Shown here: one piece after another, positions 34,110 to 42,811 of the stretch | How the letters are laid out: each line of letters begins with the position of its first letter | Position numbering within the stretch: the stretch's first letter is position 1 | DNA from: Clostridia bacterium | GTDB lineage: Bacteria; Bacillota; Clostridia; Oscillospirales; CAG-272 | DNA length: 44,805 nt | Reading direction: 5' to 3' | NCBI GenBank assembly: GCA_017621085.1 | Contig: JAGATW010000112.1 | Location: 1 to 44,805 of the forward strand | Made by a program: the position numbers and the translations under genes | The notes under the pieces: generated by a model | Database searches by the model: none | The model's input: only the letters and a program-made list of their open reading frames with translations | What the model was told of the DNA's origin: nothing

Positions 34110-34471
34110 TATGTCACGGTGCCCGTGCCACAAGAATAGGTGAAAGGCTTTTGCGTCATATATGGAATAACATACAAGGCGATAAAAAGGACAAAATATT
34201 TAACTTATTTTCAATAATAAGTATAATAAACTACCCAGAGGATTTAGAAAAAATCGACACAGGGTGCGACAAAATTATACAAATCGTATATGGGAATAGC
34301 CAAACACTAAACTATGCCATTCAGCTTTCGCAGGAAAAATTCGTGCAAAAGCAAAGCGACTTAATAATTATAGGAAGCATAGAGCAAAAAATAGAAAATA
34401 TCACATATATAAATATAGAAGAAAGTAAAATTATCGACACGTTCTTCGATATTTTAAAAAATTATCAATGA
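34067..34471 (+). CDS. Hypothetical protein, middle gene of a coupled cassette
   Basis: This 134-residue protein matches nothing I know. Beta strands alternate with helices (KTKIICHGARATRIGERLLRH, CDKIIQIVYGN, SDLIIIGSIEQ), which suggests an alpha/beta fold with a conserved-looking ARATRIGERLLR stretch. The start is inside the WG gene. It is supported by GGAGGA (34055-34060) six bases upstream of the ATG, so the overlap is real. The stop overlaps the next ATG by four bases (ATGA). Codon use resembles the neighbours. Confidence 0.65.
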   Translation: MQLKYNMAFAKTKIICHGARATRIGERLLRHIWNNIQGDKKDKIFNLFSIISIINYPEDLEKIDTGCDKIIQIVYGNSQTLNYAIQLSQEKFVQKQSDLIIIGSIEQKIENITYINIEESKIIDTFFDILKNYQ

Positions 34472-35220
34472 ATTATAATTATCAAAAGCTACTTGAAGTA
34501 GCAAACAGTGACAAAAATAAAGGGGTAATGGTAGTTAGTAGATACCTAAAGGGCGAAAAATACGACGAGGATGAAATAAAGCTTCTTGTAATAGGCAGAG
34601 CCTTAAATGGCTGGAGTAAAGACTTTATTGCTTCAAGTGTTGAGGAGTTTAACTCAATTTGGGAAAAGCAAGAAAAGGGTGAGCTTAACTCTTTATGTAA
34701 AAGCCGATATTCTAACAAGGGTAAAGCTAAACTAACACCAATTCAAACAAAAGGACTTGAATGGGTTAAAAGCTATATAAAAAAGGACAATGGTAAAAGG
34801 TTTTATCGCACTGAAAATACCCCATTTTGGTCGGTTGCAAGGGAAATTACAGAGCTTTTACATAACGGTCAATTAAAAGAGGGCGAATGGACAAAGCATA
34901 TCGCTTGGACAAATCTTGCAAAAATTGCCCCCTTAAATGGTGGCAACCCAAATGACGATTTATGGAATGACCAACACGATATTTCCAAGGAAATATTATG
35001 GGCTGAGCTTGAAAAATTACAGCCTACCCATATTATGATAATTGCAAAATCAAATAAAGAAAATAACCCAAAAAATGACAGCTGGACCGAGGGCTATTAT
35101 GAAATATTAGAAAGCTACAAAAATAAACATAATGTAAAAATTGCTTATATGTACCGTCCGGAATTTAAAAAAAGAAGCACATATATAAGTGATACAAAAA
35201 ACGCTTTTGATATTAATTAG
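34468..35220 (+). CDS. Hypothetical protein, possible uracil-DNA-glycosylase fold
   Basis: The 250 residues begin with a helical part, then LLVIGRALNGWSKDF and, later, IAWTNLAKIAPLNGGNP followed by PTHIMIIAKSN. The order of an early hydrophobic strand plus G-x(n)-GW, a central T-N-x-x-K-x-x-P, and a late strand is like that of UDG-superfamily proteins (motif GQxP...N...N/H). This is a weak resemblance and the catalytic residues cannot be assigned. It is the last gene of the three-gene cassette, starting in an ATGA overlap. No terminator with a U tract is obvious behind. Confidence 0.6.
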   Translation: MNYNYQKLLEVANSDKNKGVMVVSRYLKGEKYDEDEIKLLVIGRALNGWSKDFIASSVEEFNSIWEKQEKGELNSLCKSRYSNKGKAKLTPIQTKGLEWVKSYIKKDNGKRFYRTENTPFWSVAREITELLHNGQLKEGEWTKHIAWTNLAKIAPLNGGNPNDDLWNDQHDISKEILWAELEKLQPTHIMIIAKSNKENNPKNDSWTEGYYEILESYKNKHNVKIAYMYRPEFKKRSTYISDTKNAFDIN

Positions 35221-35310
35221 CCACACTCCCCAAGCTATTTTTATATAAGCTGTGCGTATATTCTGCCACAAATTGTCAACAATAGGTATATTAATACTTG
35301 GAGGAGACAT

Positions 35311-36615
35311 ATGGAGTCTATTTGGCATAAACACGCACAAAAGGTGCATTTTGATGCACTTGATGGTAACAAAAGGACAGATGTGTTAATTATCGGTGGT
35401 GGCATTGCAGGAATTTTATGTGCATATAAGTTAAAAAACGCAGGAATTGATTGTATTCTTACAGAGGCAACTGAAATTTGTGATGGTATCACCCAAAATA
35501 CCACAGCAAAAATAACTCTTGCTCACGGCTTAATCTATGATAAAATGATTAGGCGCTTTGGCAAGGAAAAAGCAAAGCTGTATATTGAAGCACAAATCAA
35601 AGCAATGGAAGAATACTCTGTTCTTTGCTCAAAAATTGATTGTGACTATGAGGTAAGAGATAACTACATCTATTCTTTAACTAATCGCAAAATAATTGAA
35701 AAAGAGATTGAAGCTTTAAACTTGCTTGGTACAAAAGCAACGCCTTCAACACCACAGGAGCTGCCGTTTTTAGTGGCAGGGGCGGTGCGTGTAACGGAGC
35801 AAGCTCAGTTTAATCCCTTAAAATTTCTTTATGCGATAGCAAAGGATTTACCAATTTATGAGCATACAAAGGTAATAGAGCTAAAGCCTAATAAAGCAAT
35901 TACAAATAAGGGGGAAATCACCTATAAAAAGCTAATTATAGCAACACATTTTCCGATTCTTAATAAACACGGACTATACCCTTTAAAGCTTTATCAGCAC
36001 CGTTCATACGTTATCGCACTTGAAAACGCAAAATTAGTAAACGGAATGTATGTAGATGAAAAAAGCACAGGCTTGTCCTTTAGAAGATATGGCGACATCT
36101 TACTTTTAGGTGGTGGAGCTCATCGTACAGGAAAAAAGGGTGGTGGCTGGCAAGAGCTTGAGTCTTTTGCAAAAGAGCACTATCCTAACTCTAAAATCCT
36201 TGGCAAATGGGCAACACAGGACTGTATGACCTTGGATGATATTCCATACGTTGGCGCATATTCAAAATCTACACAGGATATTTTTGTGATAACAGGCTTT
36301 AATAAATGGGGAATGACAAATGCTATGGTTGGCGCTAATATTCTTTGCGACCTTGTCAAAGAAAAGCATAATAAATACGCCACAGTATTTTCCCCATCAC
36401 GCACCATTTTTCGCCCACAGCTTGCCATAAATACATTTGAATCAATAATAGGCCTTTTAACTCCCACCACACCAAGATGCCCACACCTTGGCTGTGCCCT
36501 GAAATACAACAAGGCAGAGCATAGCTGGGATTGCCCCTGCCATGGCTCTCGCTTTACAGAAACAGGCGAGCTTATCAACAACCCAGCCACAGACGACAAT
36601 AATTCAATTAAATAA
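35311..36615 (+). CDS. FAD-dependent oxidoreductase with C-terminal Rieske domain
   Basis: A glycine oxidase/DadA-like FAD domain (VLIIGGGIAG at residues 25-34, later FVITGFNKWGMTNAMVGA) is fused to a Rieske [2Fe-2S] domain. The Rieske ligands are C390-P-H392 and C408-P-C-H411, with CPHLGCALKYN and CPCHGSRFTETGEL on the two loops. The length of 434 residues is shorter than the usual 500-residue members of this group, because the Rieske tail is reduced. The donor substrate is unknown; related proteins oxidise amines or act in thiol and cofactor metabolism. Its ribosome site is GGAGG. It stands alone with a terminator. Confidence 0.9.
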   Translation: MESIWHKHAQKVHFDALDGNKRTDVLIIGGGIAGILCAYKLKNAGIDCILTEATEICDGITQNTTAKITLAHGLIYDKMIRRFGKEKAKLYIEAQIKAMEEYSVLCSKIDCDYEVRDNYIYSLTNRKIIEKEIEALNLLGTKATPSTPQELPFLVAGAVRVTEQAQFNPLKFLYAIAKDLPIYEHTKVIELKPNKAITNKGEITYKKLIIATHFPILNKHGLYPLKLYQHRSYVIALENAKLVNGMYVDEKSTGLSFRRYGDILLLGGGAHRTGKKGGGWQELESFAKEHYPNSKILGKWATQDCMTLDDIPYVGAYSKSTQDIFVITGFNKWGMTNAMVGANILCDLVKEKHNKYATVFSPSRTIFRPQLAINTFESIIGLLTPTTPRCPHLGCALKYNKAEHSWDCPCHGSRFTETGELINNPATDDNNSIK

Positions 36616-36658
36616 AATATGAACAATCCTGTTAAAACGAACAATTGAAAAAAGTATT

Positions 36659-36698
36659 GCCATATGGTAGAATTAAAGAAGCTACCATATGGCATTTT
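36659..36698 (+). terminator. Terminator of the FAD/Rieske gene
   Basis: GCCATATGGTAG and CTACCATATGGC form a 12-pair stem followed by ATTTTTATT. Confidence 0.88.
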
Positions 36699-36734
36699 TA
36701 TTCAAAGAGGATTTTTAAAAATTTTTGGAATTTT

Positions 36735-36768
36735 ATGTGACATTCTTTCTGAAAGCAGTAGTATATAG
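36735..36768 (+). promoter_or_regulatory. Possible ECF promoter of the sigma/anti-sigma unit
   Basis: GTGACATTCTTTCTGAAAGC followed by AGTAGTATATAGG resembles ECF promoters that Clostridia use for autoregulation. A sigma-A reading (GTGACA, 16 bases, TAGTAT) is weaker. Confidence 0.4.
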
Positions 36769-36792
36769 GTGAGGCATAAAGGAGGTACTAAT

Positions 36793-37350
36793 ATGGACGA
36801 TAGTAAAATAATTGAACTGTTCTTCGAGCGCTCAGAGCAAGCAATCGTTGAGCTATCGAAAAAGTATGGAAATACTTGCTATAAAATTGCTGTAAATATT
36901 CTGAAAAACGACTCTGATGCAGAGGAATGCGTAAATGATACTTACTTAGGAGCATGGAACACTATTCCACCCCAAAAGCCTAAACCTCTACTTACCTATA
37001 TATGTCGCATTGCACGAAACATATCAATCAAGCGTTATCATCAAAACACTGCCAAAAAGCGAAATAGCTATTACGATGTAGCACTTGACGAGCTTGAAGC
37101 CTGCTTGCCATCTTCAATAATGGTACAGGATGAAGTAAGTGCAAAAGAGTTAACCTCGCTTATTGATGACTTTCTTGGAGGCTTAGATAAAACCAATCGT
37201 ATTATGTTTGTAAGAAGGTATTGGTTTTCTGATTCTATTTTAGATATTGCTACACGATTCAATTTAAGCAAGCATGCTGTAACTGTTAGGCTTTCACGCA
37301 CAAGGGAAAGGCTTAGACAGTATTTGATTAAGAAAGGAGTAACAATATGA
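36793..37350 (+). CDS. ECF sigma factor
   Basis: A 185-residue minimal ECF factor. Region 2 contains DSDAEECVNDTYLGAWNTIPPQ (about 40-61) and region 4 LDKTNRIMFVRRYWFSDSI through LSKHAVTVRLSRTRERLRQYL (about 130-180). The ATG at 36793 has an exact AAAGGAGG seven bases upstream; the frame also opens at a GTG at 36769, less likely. It overlaps the anti-sigma start by four bases (ATGA), so the pair is translationally coupled. The target stimulus is unknown but probably affects the envelope, since the partner is a membrane protein and a lipoprotein follows. Confidence 0.95.
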   Translation: MDDSKIIELFFERSEQAIVELSKKYGNTCYKIAVNILKNDSDAEECVNDTYLGAWNTIPPQKPKPLLTYICRIARNISIKRYHQNTAKKRNSYYDVALDELEACLPSSIMVQDEVSAKELTSLIDDFLGGLDKTNRIMFVRRYWFSDSILDIATRFNLSKHAVTVRLSRTRERLRQYLIKKGVTI

Positions 37351-38564
37351 AAAGAGAAAAAATTTCAGAAGCTTTAGGAAACATAAATTCTTTATATATT
37401 GAAGAAGCAGAGTATAGCGAAGTACCACACAGAGTATTTTGGACCAAATGGTTATCCTTAGTAGCTTGCTTTTGCTTTATAGTTGTGGGTGCTTTCGTCG
37501 CTTTTAAAAATGGGTTATTCGATAATGAAATAGTTGGAAACATACCAAATGGCGATATTGCACCCGGTGATAAAAACGAAGAAGGCCCCGGTGCTGATAA
37601 TGATGAATACGAAAATTTCTTCAGCATTTCAAATGGTGCCCTTGGCTTAGAGATTTACGATATATATACAATTGATGGCGAAGCAGATGTGATTACAGTA
37701 TATATTACAGAATGTAAAAATATTAGTAGGATATTTTTTCGCTCGTCAGATAGAATGCCTAACCAAGTTATAAGGCACATTGAATCTACAGACAAACAGC
37801 AGGTGGCAACAAAGGATAACAATATATTTATATTCGATTTTCTTGAAGGACAGGATTTTGTTTATTTAAATTTGTACTTTGATGAAGGAACCTTTAAGAA
37901 AAGCGCAGAGATAAACGGCGAAACAAATGACAAGGTTGATATAGATTATGACCCAAATTCACCCATAGATGATGGTCATGTATCATCAACAACTAAGGCT
38001 CCTGTAACCGTTTATTTTGAATGCTCTGCCATATCCCCGGAGGGTGGTTACACTGAAATAAGTATATCCCATGTCATGTCTGCAATTTCGAATGAACCAA
38101 AGGTTAATATTTTTGGCACAACAAATAGTCTTGAAAAAGCTATAAATGCAGTAGGCTTGCAGGCTGTACTTTTGTTTGAGGAATACACACCCACAAGCAT
38201 AAATTACAGTAAAACAACCGATATGACGCATGTCAAATATCAGTACGGAATAAATGCAGTTGTCACTGTACACATTTATGAGTATTATAAAATTGATTAT
38301 ACACTTGATGATTTTGTATACTCAACAGAGGTGTTTGATTATGAGCTTTATCCATGTGTGACAGAAACAAATCGCAAGGACAGACTTTCATATGCTCTTC
38401 ATTCCTGCTACAAAAACGATGAGGAGTATAAGTCTGAAATTGCTGTGCTAAATTATACGGAGAATGATTATAGCATCTTTTTTGTAGTTAAATTTGACTT
38501 GTATGGAGAAAACATAGAATATAATGTCGAGCTTCTTTTGGAGCAAATGAAGCTTGTTGACTGA
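37347..38564 (+). CDS. Membrane anti-sigma factor
   Basis: A 405-residue single-pass protein. The cytoplasmic N-terminus (1-35) starts KREKISEALGNINSLYIEEA, matching the anti-sigma segment seen beside ECF factors in Clostridia. The membrane helix spans about 36-53. The external part (55-405) is acidic with two beta-rich blocks and no domain I know. A linker GDKNEEGPGADNDEYEN follows the helix. It presumably holds the ECF factor at the membrane until an outside signal acts. It sits 22 bases before the lipoprotein gene. Confidence 0.85.
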   Translation: MKREKISEALGNINSLYIEEAEYSEVPHRVFWTKWLSLVACFCFIVVGAFVAFKNGLFDNEIVGNIPNGDIAPGDKNEEGPGADNDEYENFFSISNGALGLEIYDIYTIDGEADVITVYITECKNISRIFFRSSDRMPNQVIRHIESTDKQQVATKDNNIFIFDFLEGQDFVYLNLYFDEGTFKKSAEINGETNDKVDIDYDPNSPIDDGHVSSTTKAPVTVYFECSAISPEGGYTEISISHVMSAISNEPKVNIFGTTNSLEKAINAVGLQAVLLFEEYTPTSINYSKTTDMTHVKYQYGINAVVTVHIYEYYKIDYTLDDFVYSTEVFDYELYPCVTETNRKDRLSYALHSCYKNDEEYKSEIAVLNYTENDYSIFFVVKFDLYGENIEYNVELLLEQMKLVD

Positions 38565-38586
38565 GTAAATACTGTTAGGAGAAAAT

Positions 38587-39117
38587 ATGAAAAAAGTATT
38601 AGCTTTAGCAATAATGTTACTTGCATTTTGCCTTGTCGGCTGTAGCCAAAATGACGATATCAACGATTTAGCTCAGCCACAAACAAATCTTGAATTTTGG
38701 ATTGCTGAAAATGTTGATAATGTGGATTTTTCTGATTATCAAATTAAATATGGTATGATGGGAGGAACTGAGTATTATGGCACAGGCTATATTCCGGAAG
38801 TAGATGAAAACAGGCAACAGACAGACCCGAAGCACTGTGTCTTATATACAGTTACATCATATCCTGATTATTCAAGCAAGACCTTGCATATAACATACAT
38901 TTCTATAACGGACCCTTCTATAGAATTTTATGGACTTTCTCTAAATTCCACACAAGAGGAAATTCGCTATCAAATGGAAGAGAAGCAGGGATTTGCCATA
39001 GAAAAATTAGGTGACAATACATTAATTGCAAGAAAAGGAGATTACACATTTAGCTTTTCAAAGGATATAATTAGAATTAGCGTAAATGTAACAAATAAAG
39101 AAGATATTGTTTTTTAA
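38587..39117 (+). CDS. Small lipoprotein, unknown function
   Basis: The N-terminus MKKVLALAIMLLAFCLVGC holds a lipobox with the lipidated cysteine at residue 19. The remaining 157 residues have an N-terminal QNDDINDLAQPQTN spacer then a beta-rich domain (DYQIKYGMMGGTEYYGTGY, KTLHITYISITDPSIEF). No family recognised. It is the third gene of the sigma/anti-sigma unit, so it may be a target or part of the sensor. An AGGAGA site precedes the ATG. A terminator lies 50 bases behind. Confidence 0.75.
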   Translation: MKKVLALAIMLLAFCLVGCSQNDDINDLAQPQTNLEFWIAENVDNVDFSDYQIKYGMMGGTEYYGTGYIPEVDENRQQTDPKHCVLYTVTSYPDYSSKTLHITYISITDPSIEFYGLSLNSTQEEIRYQMEEKQGFAIEKLGDNTLIARKGDYTFSFSKDIIRISVNVTNKEDIVF

Positions 39118-39167
39118 CAATTATACTACAACCATAAATTGTTTAGTGGAAAATACTCAAATAATAT

Positions 39168-39204
39168 GCACCCCAAAGGTTAGACACTTTTGGGGTGCTT
39201 TAAA
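39168..39204 (+). terminator. Terminator of the sigma/lipoprotein unit
   Basis: GCACCCCAAA pairs with TTTTGGGGTGC around a short loop, then TTTAAATT. Confidence 0.8.
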
Positions 39205-39282
39205 TTATATCGTTTTAGTGTCAAATTGCTCAATTATAAAGGAGCAAGCTATGAAAGGTTGGAAAAAACTTACTACTAAAAT

Positions 39283-40308
39283 TTATTTTTCCTTTTTCTC
39301 AAGCTCCACAACGCCCTTTAAAATTTCTTGAGCTTCAAGTGGAAATCTGCCTAAATGGTCAGGACCTATATTAATAAGATAATTGATATCAAGAGCGTTT
39401 AGCTTTTTCTTGTTGTTGAAAATTTGCTCACTGCTTTTCCAATTGTGGTCCCAGGAGTTGTAGCCCCACGAATCATTTAGTGTGCAAGCTGATTCGTAAA
39501 ATCCATATGGAGAAGGCTTAAAGCCCTCAATAGAGTTAAAATCAATTGCTCCATCGGCTGAAGCCTTATTATCGGGAATTTCGTTATCACCTAAGGAAAC
39601 GTAATCATATTTGCCATTTCCTAAGCGAGAATTTACAAGACAGTTAGGCTGATATTTTTTAACAAGGTCGTATATTTCTTGGCTTTGTTCAGGTGTTAAT
39701 GTCATAGGCATATCAAACCAAGCAAGAGAAATTTCACCATAGCCTGTCATAATCTCCTTAATCTGTGGTATGATTTTGTTTCTAAAGGTAATATTAAAGT
39801 CCTTTTTTTCCTTACAAGGAAAATCCCAAGAATTGTCCCAGCTAACACCGGCACAGCCAACAGGCTCAGTTTTGTAGCCACCACCATTTTCCTCGTGCCA
39901 GTCAAGGTCTTGAGAATAGTAAATTCCAAACTTCAAACCGTATTTTTTACAAGCTTGGCTTAACTCTTTTATAATATCTCTTTTAAAAGGCGAGAAATCA
40001 ACACAATTGTATGCATCGGCAGAAGACTTAAAAAGTGCAAAGCCATCGTGATGCTTGGTAGTTATAACAATATATTTCATACCACAATCGTAGGCGAATT
40101 TTGCCCACTCATCAGCATCAAAATATATAGGGTCAAAGGACCTTGCGATTTTTTCCATTTCCCTATTTGGAATTGCAAGACCCGATTGAATCCATTCAGC
40201 ATAATTATGCGACCTTTTTCCCTTATATACTCCACCTAAAACAGAGTACAATCCAAAATGGAGCATAAGTCCATATTTTGCTTCCTTAAACCATTTAATT
40301 CCGTCCAT
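39283..40308 (-). CDS. GH29 alpha-L-fucosidase
   Basis: A 341-residue GH29 catalytic domain, which removes alpha-linked fucose. Visible motifs are WFKEAKYGLMLHFGLYS (5-21), VITTKHHDGFALF (81-93), FGIYYSQDLDWH and the nucleophile D199 in LAWFDMPM. The usual C-terminal carbohydrate-binding domain is absent, so the enzyme is compact. No signal peptide, so it works on imported fucosyl chains. It is the second gene behind the beta-helix/PDZ protein, and its ribosome site GTGAGG lies in a leader that also occurs before egsA. Confidence 0.95.
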   Translation of the reverse strand: MDGIKWFKEAKYGLMLHFGLYSVLGGVYKGKRSHNYAEWIQSGLAIPNREMEKIARSFDPIYFDADEWAKFAYDCGMKYIVITTKHHDGFALFKSSADAYNCVDFSPFKRDIIKELSQACKKYGLKFGIYYSQDLDWHEENGGGYKTEPVGCAGVSWDNSWDFPCKEKKDFNITFRNKIIPQIKEIMTGYGEISLAWFDMPMTLTPEQSQEIYDLVKKYQPNCLVNSRLGNGKYDYVSLGDNEIPDNKASADGAIDFNSIEGFKPSPYGFYESACTLNDSWGYNSWDHNWKSSEQIFNNKKKLNALDINYLINIGPDHLGRFPLEAQEILKGVVELEKKEK

Positions 40309-40314
40309 AATAAA

Positions 40315-40343
40315 ACCTCACAAAAGTATTTTAAATAATTATA
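40315..40343 (-). repeat. Leader sequence shared with egsA
   Basis: ACCTCACAAAAGTAT (40315-40329) is identical to 18223-18237 and the following A/T stretch with the -10-like TATAAT is very similar. The box overlaps the stop codon of the upstream gene and has no good -35. Confidence 0.6.
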
Positions 40344-42669
40344 AAACTATACGTAATGGCGCACGCCAAACAGTAATTTTGGATGAAAGAAATTCACTCT
40401 TAGTAATTCCATCAAGGTCATCAAGAGAATTTACTTCGTGGTCGTTAATTGCAACAATTACGTCACAGGGCAAAATACCCTTTGCAGATGCATCTGCAAA
40501 TTGGTCAACATCACAAACAAGCACACCATTGTGTCCTGCCGTTGCAAAAACTGTCATTTCGCCATCAGTTTCAATGTTTTTAATCTTCATATCGAAAAGT
40601 GTAACAATGTTGGATTTGCTCTTTTTATTGCTTTGATTGATTTTTGGTAATACAGGAGTTCTTGCAAGCTTTTTAAGTGGCTCATATCTTACGCCAAACT
40701 CACAAGGAAAATCTTCAAACCCACTAATTTTTGGAGAAATAAGCCTATAGTCGCTATGCTTTACATCTGCAAAAACGCACTTCGTTTTAATTGAGCCCTT
40801 GTCCATTCCTGTAATTTTTTCAAGCTCAGGAGCTTTTTTAATTCCCTTAGTATTCTTTGAATGTAAAACATTAAAATCAATGCTTTTGCCATAGCCATTA
40901 TTCATTAAAATCGGTTGATATTCTGTAAAAATAATGTTATTTTCAACCACGTCCCCACAATTTTCATACCAAACGTGCAAATGTATGGAGTTGTTTACAG
41001 TTATATTATTGTGAACATATCGACCAAAGCCCTCACGTAGCTTTATGCCACCATTCAAGCATAAATTGTTGTAAATTTCATAATTTGACGAGCCGTCATC
41101 AAGGTCAATGTCCCATCCCCTGTCACAACGGAACCTACAGTTTCTTATAATCGTTTTGCCTATACAGTCAAGATAAGCATACTTATAAATTTCGCTCTGT
41201 TCAAGGTCATATAAATGCCAATATCTGTCCCTGCCCCAGGAGTTAAAGCTACCGTGGTCACCTGTTTCCTTAACTGTGTCAAATACATCGCATCCGTCAA
41301 TTATGTGACCGCCAAATGTTCCCTCGGAAATATTAATTCCTGCACGGGATGCATCATAAATGCTTGTATTAATAACGTTAATACCGTAAGACATTGAAAT
41401 TTCAACGCCTGTTGCTTGCTTTTCTAATGTACCAACATGCTCAATTAAGCAATTGTCAACAGTACAGCATTTTGGGTATTCGTTGCTTTTAGGCCCTCTT
41501 TTTTTGTCAATTTCAAGAAAGCTTTGGCTTTTCGTTGCCTCAAACAAAGGGCTTCTTACCGAGCTTGGCTTACCAACAAAGCAAATGCCACTTGCACCCA
41601 TGTCCTTAAAATGACATTTTGAAATAGTGATATTACTGTTTTTACCATCAACAAAAACACCGTTTGTACCAATATCAAAAAGTGAACAAGCAGAAACAGA
41701 GCAATCACTTGAATTAGTAAAGTAAATGGCACCACCTCTGTAAATGGTCCAGTCACTACGTAAAAGTGGCTCTTTTGTTAGCATAAAGGTTCTTTTACCA
41801 CGTCTTATTTTAATATTTTCAACCCTTACATTTTTACATCCCTTAAATACAAAAAAGCTTGAATTTACGCAAATTTCAGTACTGTCTAATCTGTGCCCAT
41901 CCTTTAAAATTACATAAACACGCTTGTTTTCCTTATCAAAATACCACTCCCCGGGCAAAGTCATTTCCTCACGCACATTTTCAATGTACTTAAAATCGGA
42001 GTGCATACCCATTTGTCTGTTGTTTTGCCATCCACCAATGTAGGTAAGGTTACCGGTTTCGTCCTTGCCCGTCACTTCATAGGAATAACCACCCCAATTG
42101 TGCAGGTGCATTGCGTGAATATAAGCGCCCTTTGGATTTTTCCACTCGTCAGCCTTTGCTTTTGACAAAACATCTCTTGAAAATCCACCAAAAATTCTTA
42201 TGTTAGGATTATATTTAGGAAAACGTGCCATTTGATATTTTTCCCCATTAATATAAAGAGCATCGGCATCATATTCTGTACTTGCAGAAAATACACCGTT
42301 ACCCTCATCTACCCAGCCATCAATTTTTACACAGCCCTGTATAATGGTATTTTTTCCACCACGAATTGTAATATTTTCACCCTTAACCAAAATTGGTGAC
42401 GTCAAATTGTATATACCATTTTTTAAGGAAATAATCGTTTTTTTGCCATCTTTATAACAAGCAAAGCCACCGGATTTCTTACTCTTAATTAAGGAAGTAA
42501 GCTTTGCATAAGATAGCTTTTTTAGACACTCCCGGCGACTTTTTGCCTCTTTTTTGTCCTCAAACACCTCAAAATAGCAAAGACCGTTAGGCAATTTTTT
42601 ATAAAGAAGCTCTGAGCATACGCCAAAGTCATATTTTCCGTCACATTGTGTTAAATAGGTATAAAACAT
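40339..42669 (-). CDS. Beta-helix glycosidase-like protein with C-terminal PDZ domain (GH141-like)
   Basis: The 776-residue protein has a right-handed beta-helix (about 85-620) with the LYINGEKYQMARFPKYNP segment and many asparagine-ladder strands (VRVENIKIRRG, ITISKCHFKDMGASGI, IDGCDVFDT). GH141 and related beta-helix families share this plan, and candidate acids are in RGWDIDLDDGSSN. The last 110 residues look like a PDZ domain (FATAGHNGVLVCDVD, AKGILPCDVIVAINDHEVNS). The frame begins at 42687, but the ATG at 42669 has GAGGTGG directly upstream. It has no signal peptide and is transcribed ahead of the fucosidase, which suggests fucose- or xylose-containing glycans. Confidence 0.72.
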   Translation of the reverse strand: MFYTYLTQCDGKYDFGVCSELLYKKLPNGLCYFEVFEDKKEAKSRRECLKKLSYAKLTSLIKSKKSGGFACYKDGKKTIISLKNGIYNLTSPILVKGENITIRGGKNTIIQGCVKIDGWVDEGNGVFSASTEYDADALYINGEKYQMARFPKYNPNIRIFGGFSRDVLSKAKADEWKNPKGAYIHAMHLHNWGGYSYEVTGKDETGNLTYIGGWQNNRQMGMHSDFKYIENVREEMTLPGEWYFDKENKRVYVILKDGHRLDSTEICVNSSFFVFKGCKNVRVENIKIRRGKRTFMLTKEPLLRSDWTIYRGGAIYFTNSSDCSVSACSLFDIGTNGVFVDGKNSNITISKCHFKDMGASGICFVGKPSSVRSPLFEATKSQSFLEIDKKRGPKSNEYPKCCTVDNCLIEHVGTLEKQATGVEISMSYGINVINTSIYDASRAGINISEGTFGGHIIDGCDVFDTVKETGDHGSFNSWGRDRYWHLYDLEQSEIYKYAYLDCIGKTIIRNCRFRCDRGWDIDLDDGSSNYEIYNNLCLNGGIKLREGFGRYVHNNITVNNSIHLHVWYENCGDVVENNIIFTEYQPILMNNGYGKSIDFNVLHSKNTKGIKKAPELEKITGMDKGSIKTKCVFADVKHSDYRLISPKISGFEDFPCEFGVRYEPLKKLARTPVLPKINQSNKKSKSNIVTLFDMKIKNIETDGEMTVFATAGHNGVLVCDVDQFADASAKGILPCDVIVAINDHEVNSLDDLDGITKSEFLSSKITVWRAPLRIVL

Positions 42670-42695
42670 ATTCCACCTCAAAAGCATTTTTCTTA

Positions 42696-42724
42696 ATTAT
42701 ATCGTGAAAGATAAATAAAGTCAA
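42696..42724 (-). promoter_or_regulatory. Sigma-A promoter of the beta-helix/fucosidase unit
   Basis: On the minus strand TTGACT (42719-42724) and TATAAT (42696-42701) are 17 bases apart. It is divergent from the promoter at 42744. Confidence 0.8.
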
Positions 42725-42743
42725 TTACGAAAGCAAATATTAT

Positions 42744-42772
42744 TTGATTTTTCATAGCTATCGTGATATAAT
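42744..42772 (+). promoter_or_regulatory. Sigma-A promoter of the ADP-ribosylglycohydrolase-family gene
   Basis: TTGATT (42744-42749) and TATAAT (42767-42772) are 17 bases apart. The -10 context CGTGATATAATCAAGT resembles that at 44521-44536. Confidence 0.8.
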
Positions 42773-42811
42773 CAAGTAAGAATATAATAAAACTCAATAT
42801 AAGGAGTAAAT

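Noticed and set aside
36648-36676. Promoter-like TTGAAA, 17 bases, TAGAAT
   Set aside because: The -10 and the start point fall inside the terminator hairpin at 36659-36698, which would stop such a transcript at once.
39107-39331. 74-residue plus-strand frame after the lipoprotein
   Set aside because: It runs through the terminator at 39168-39204 and into the 3' end of the fucosidase gene with no ribosome site.
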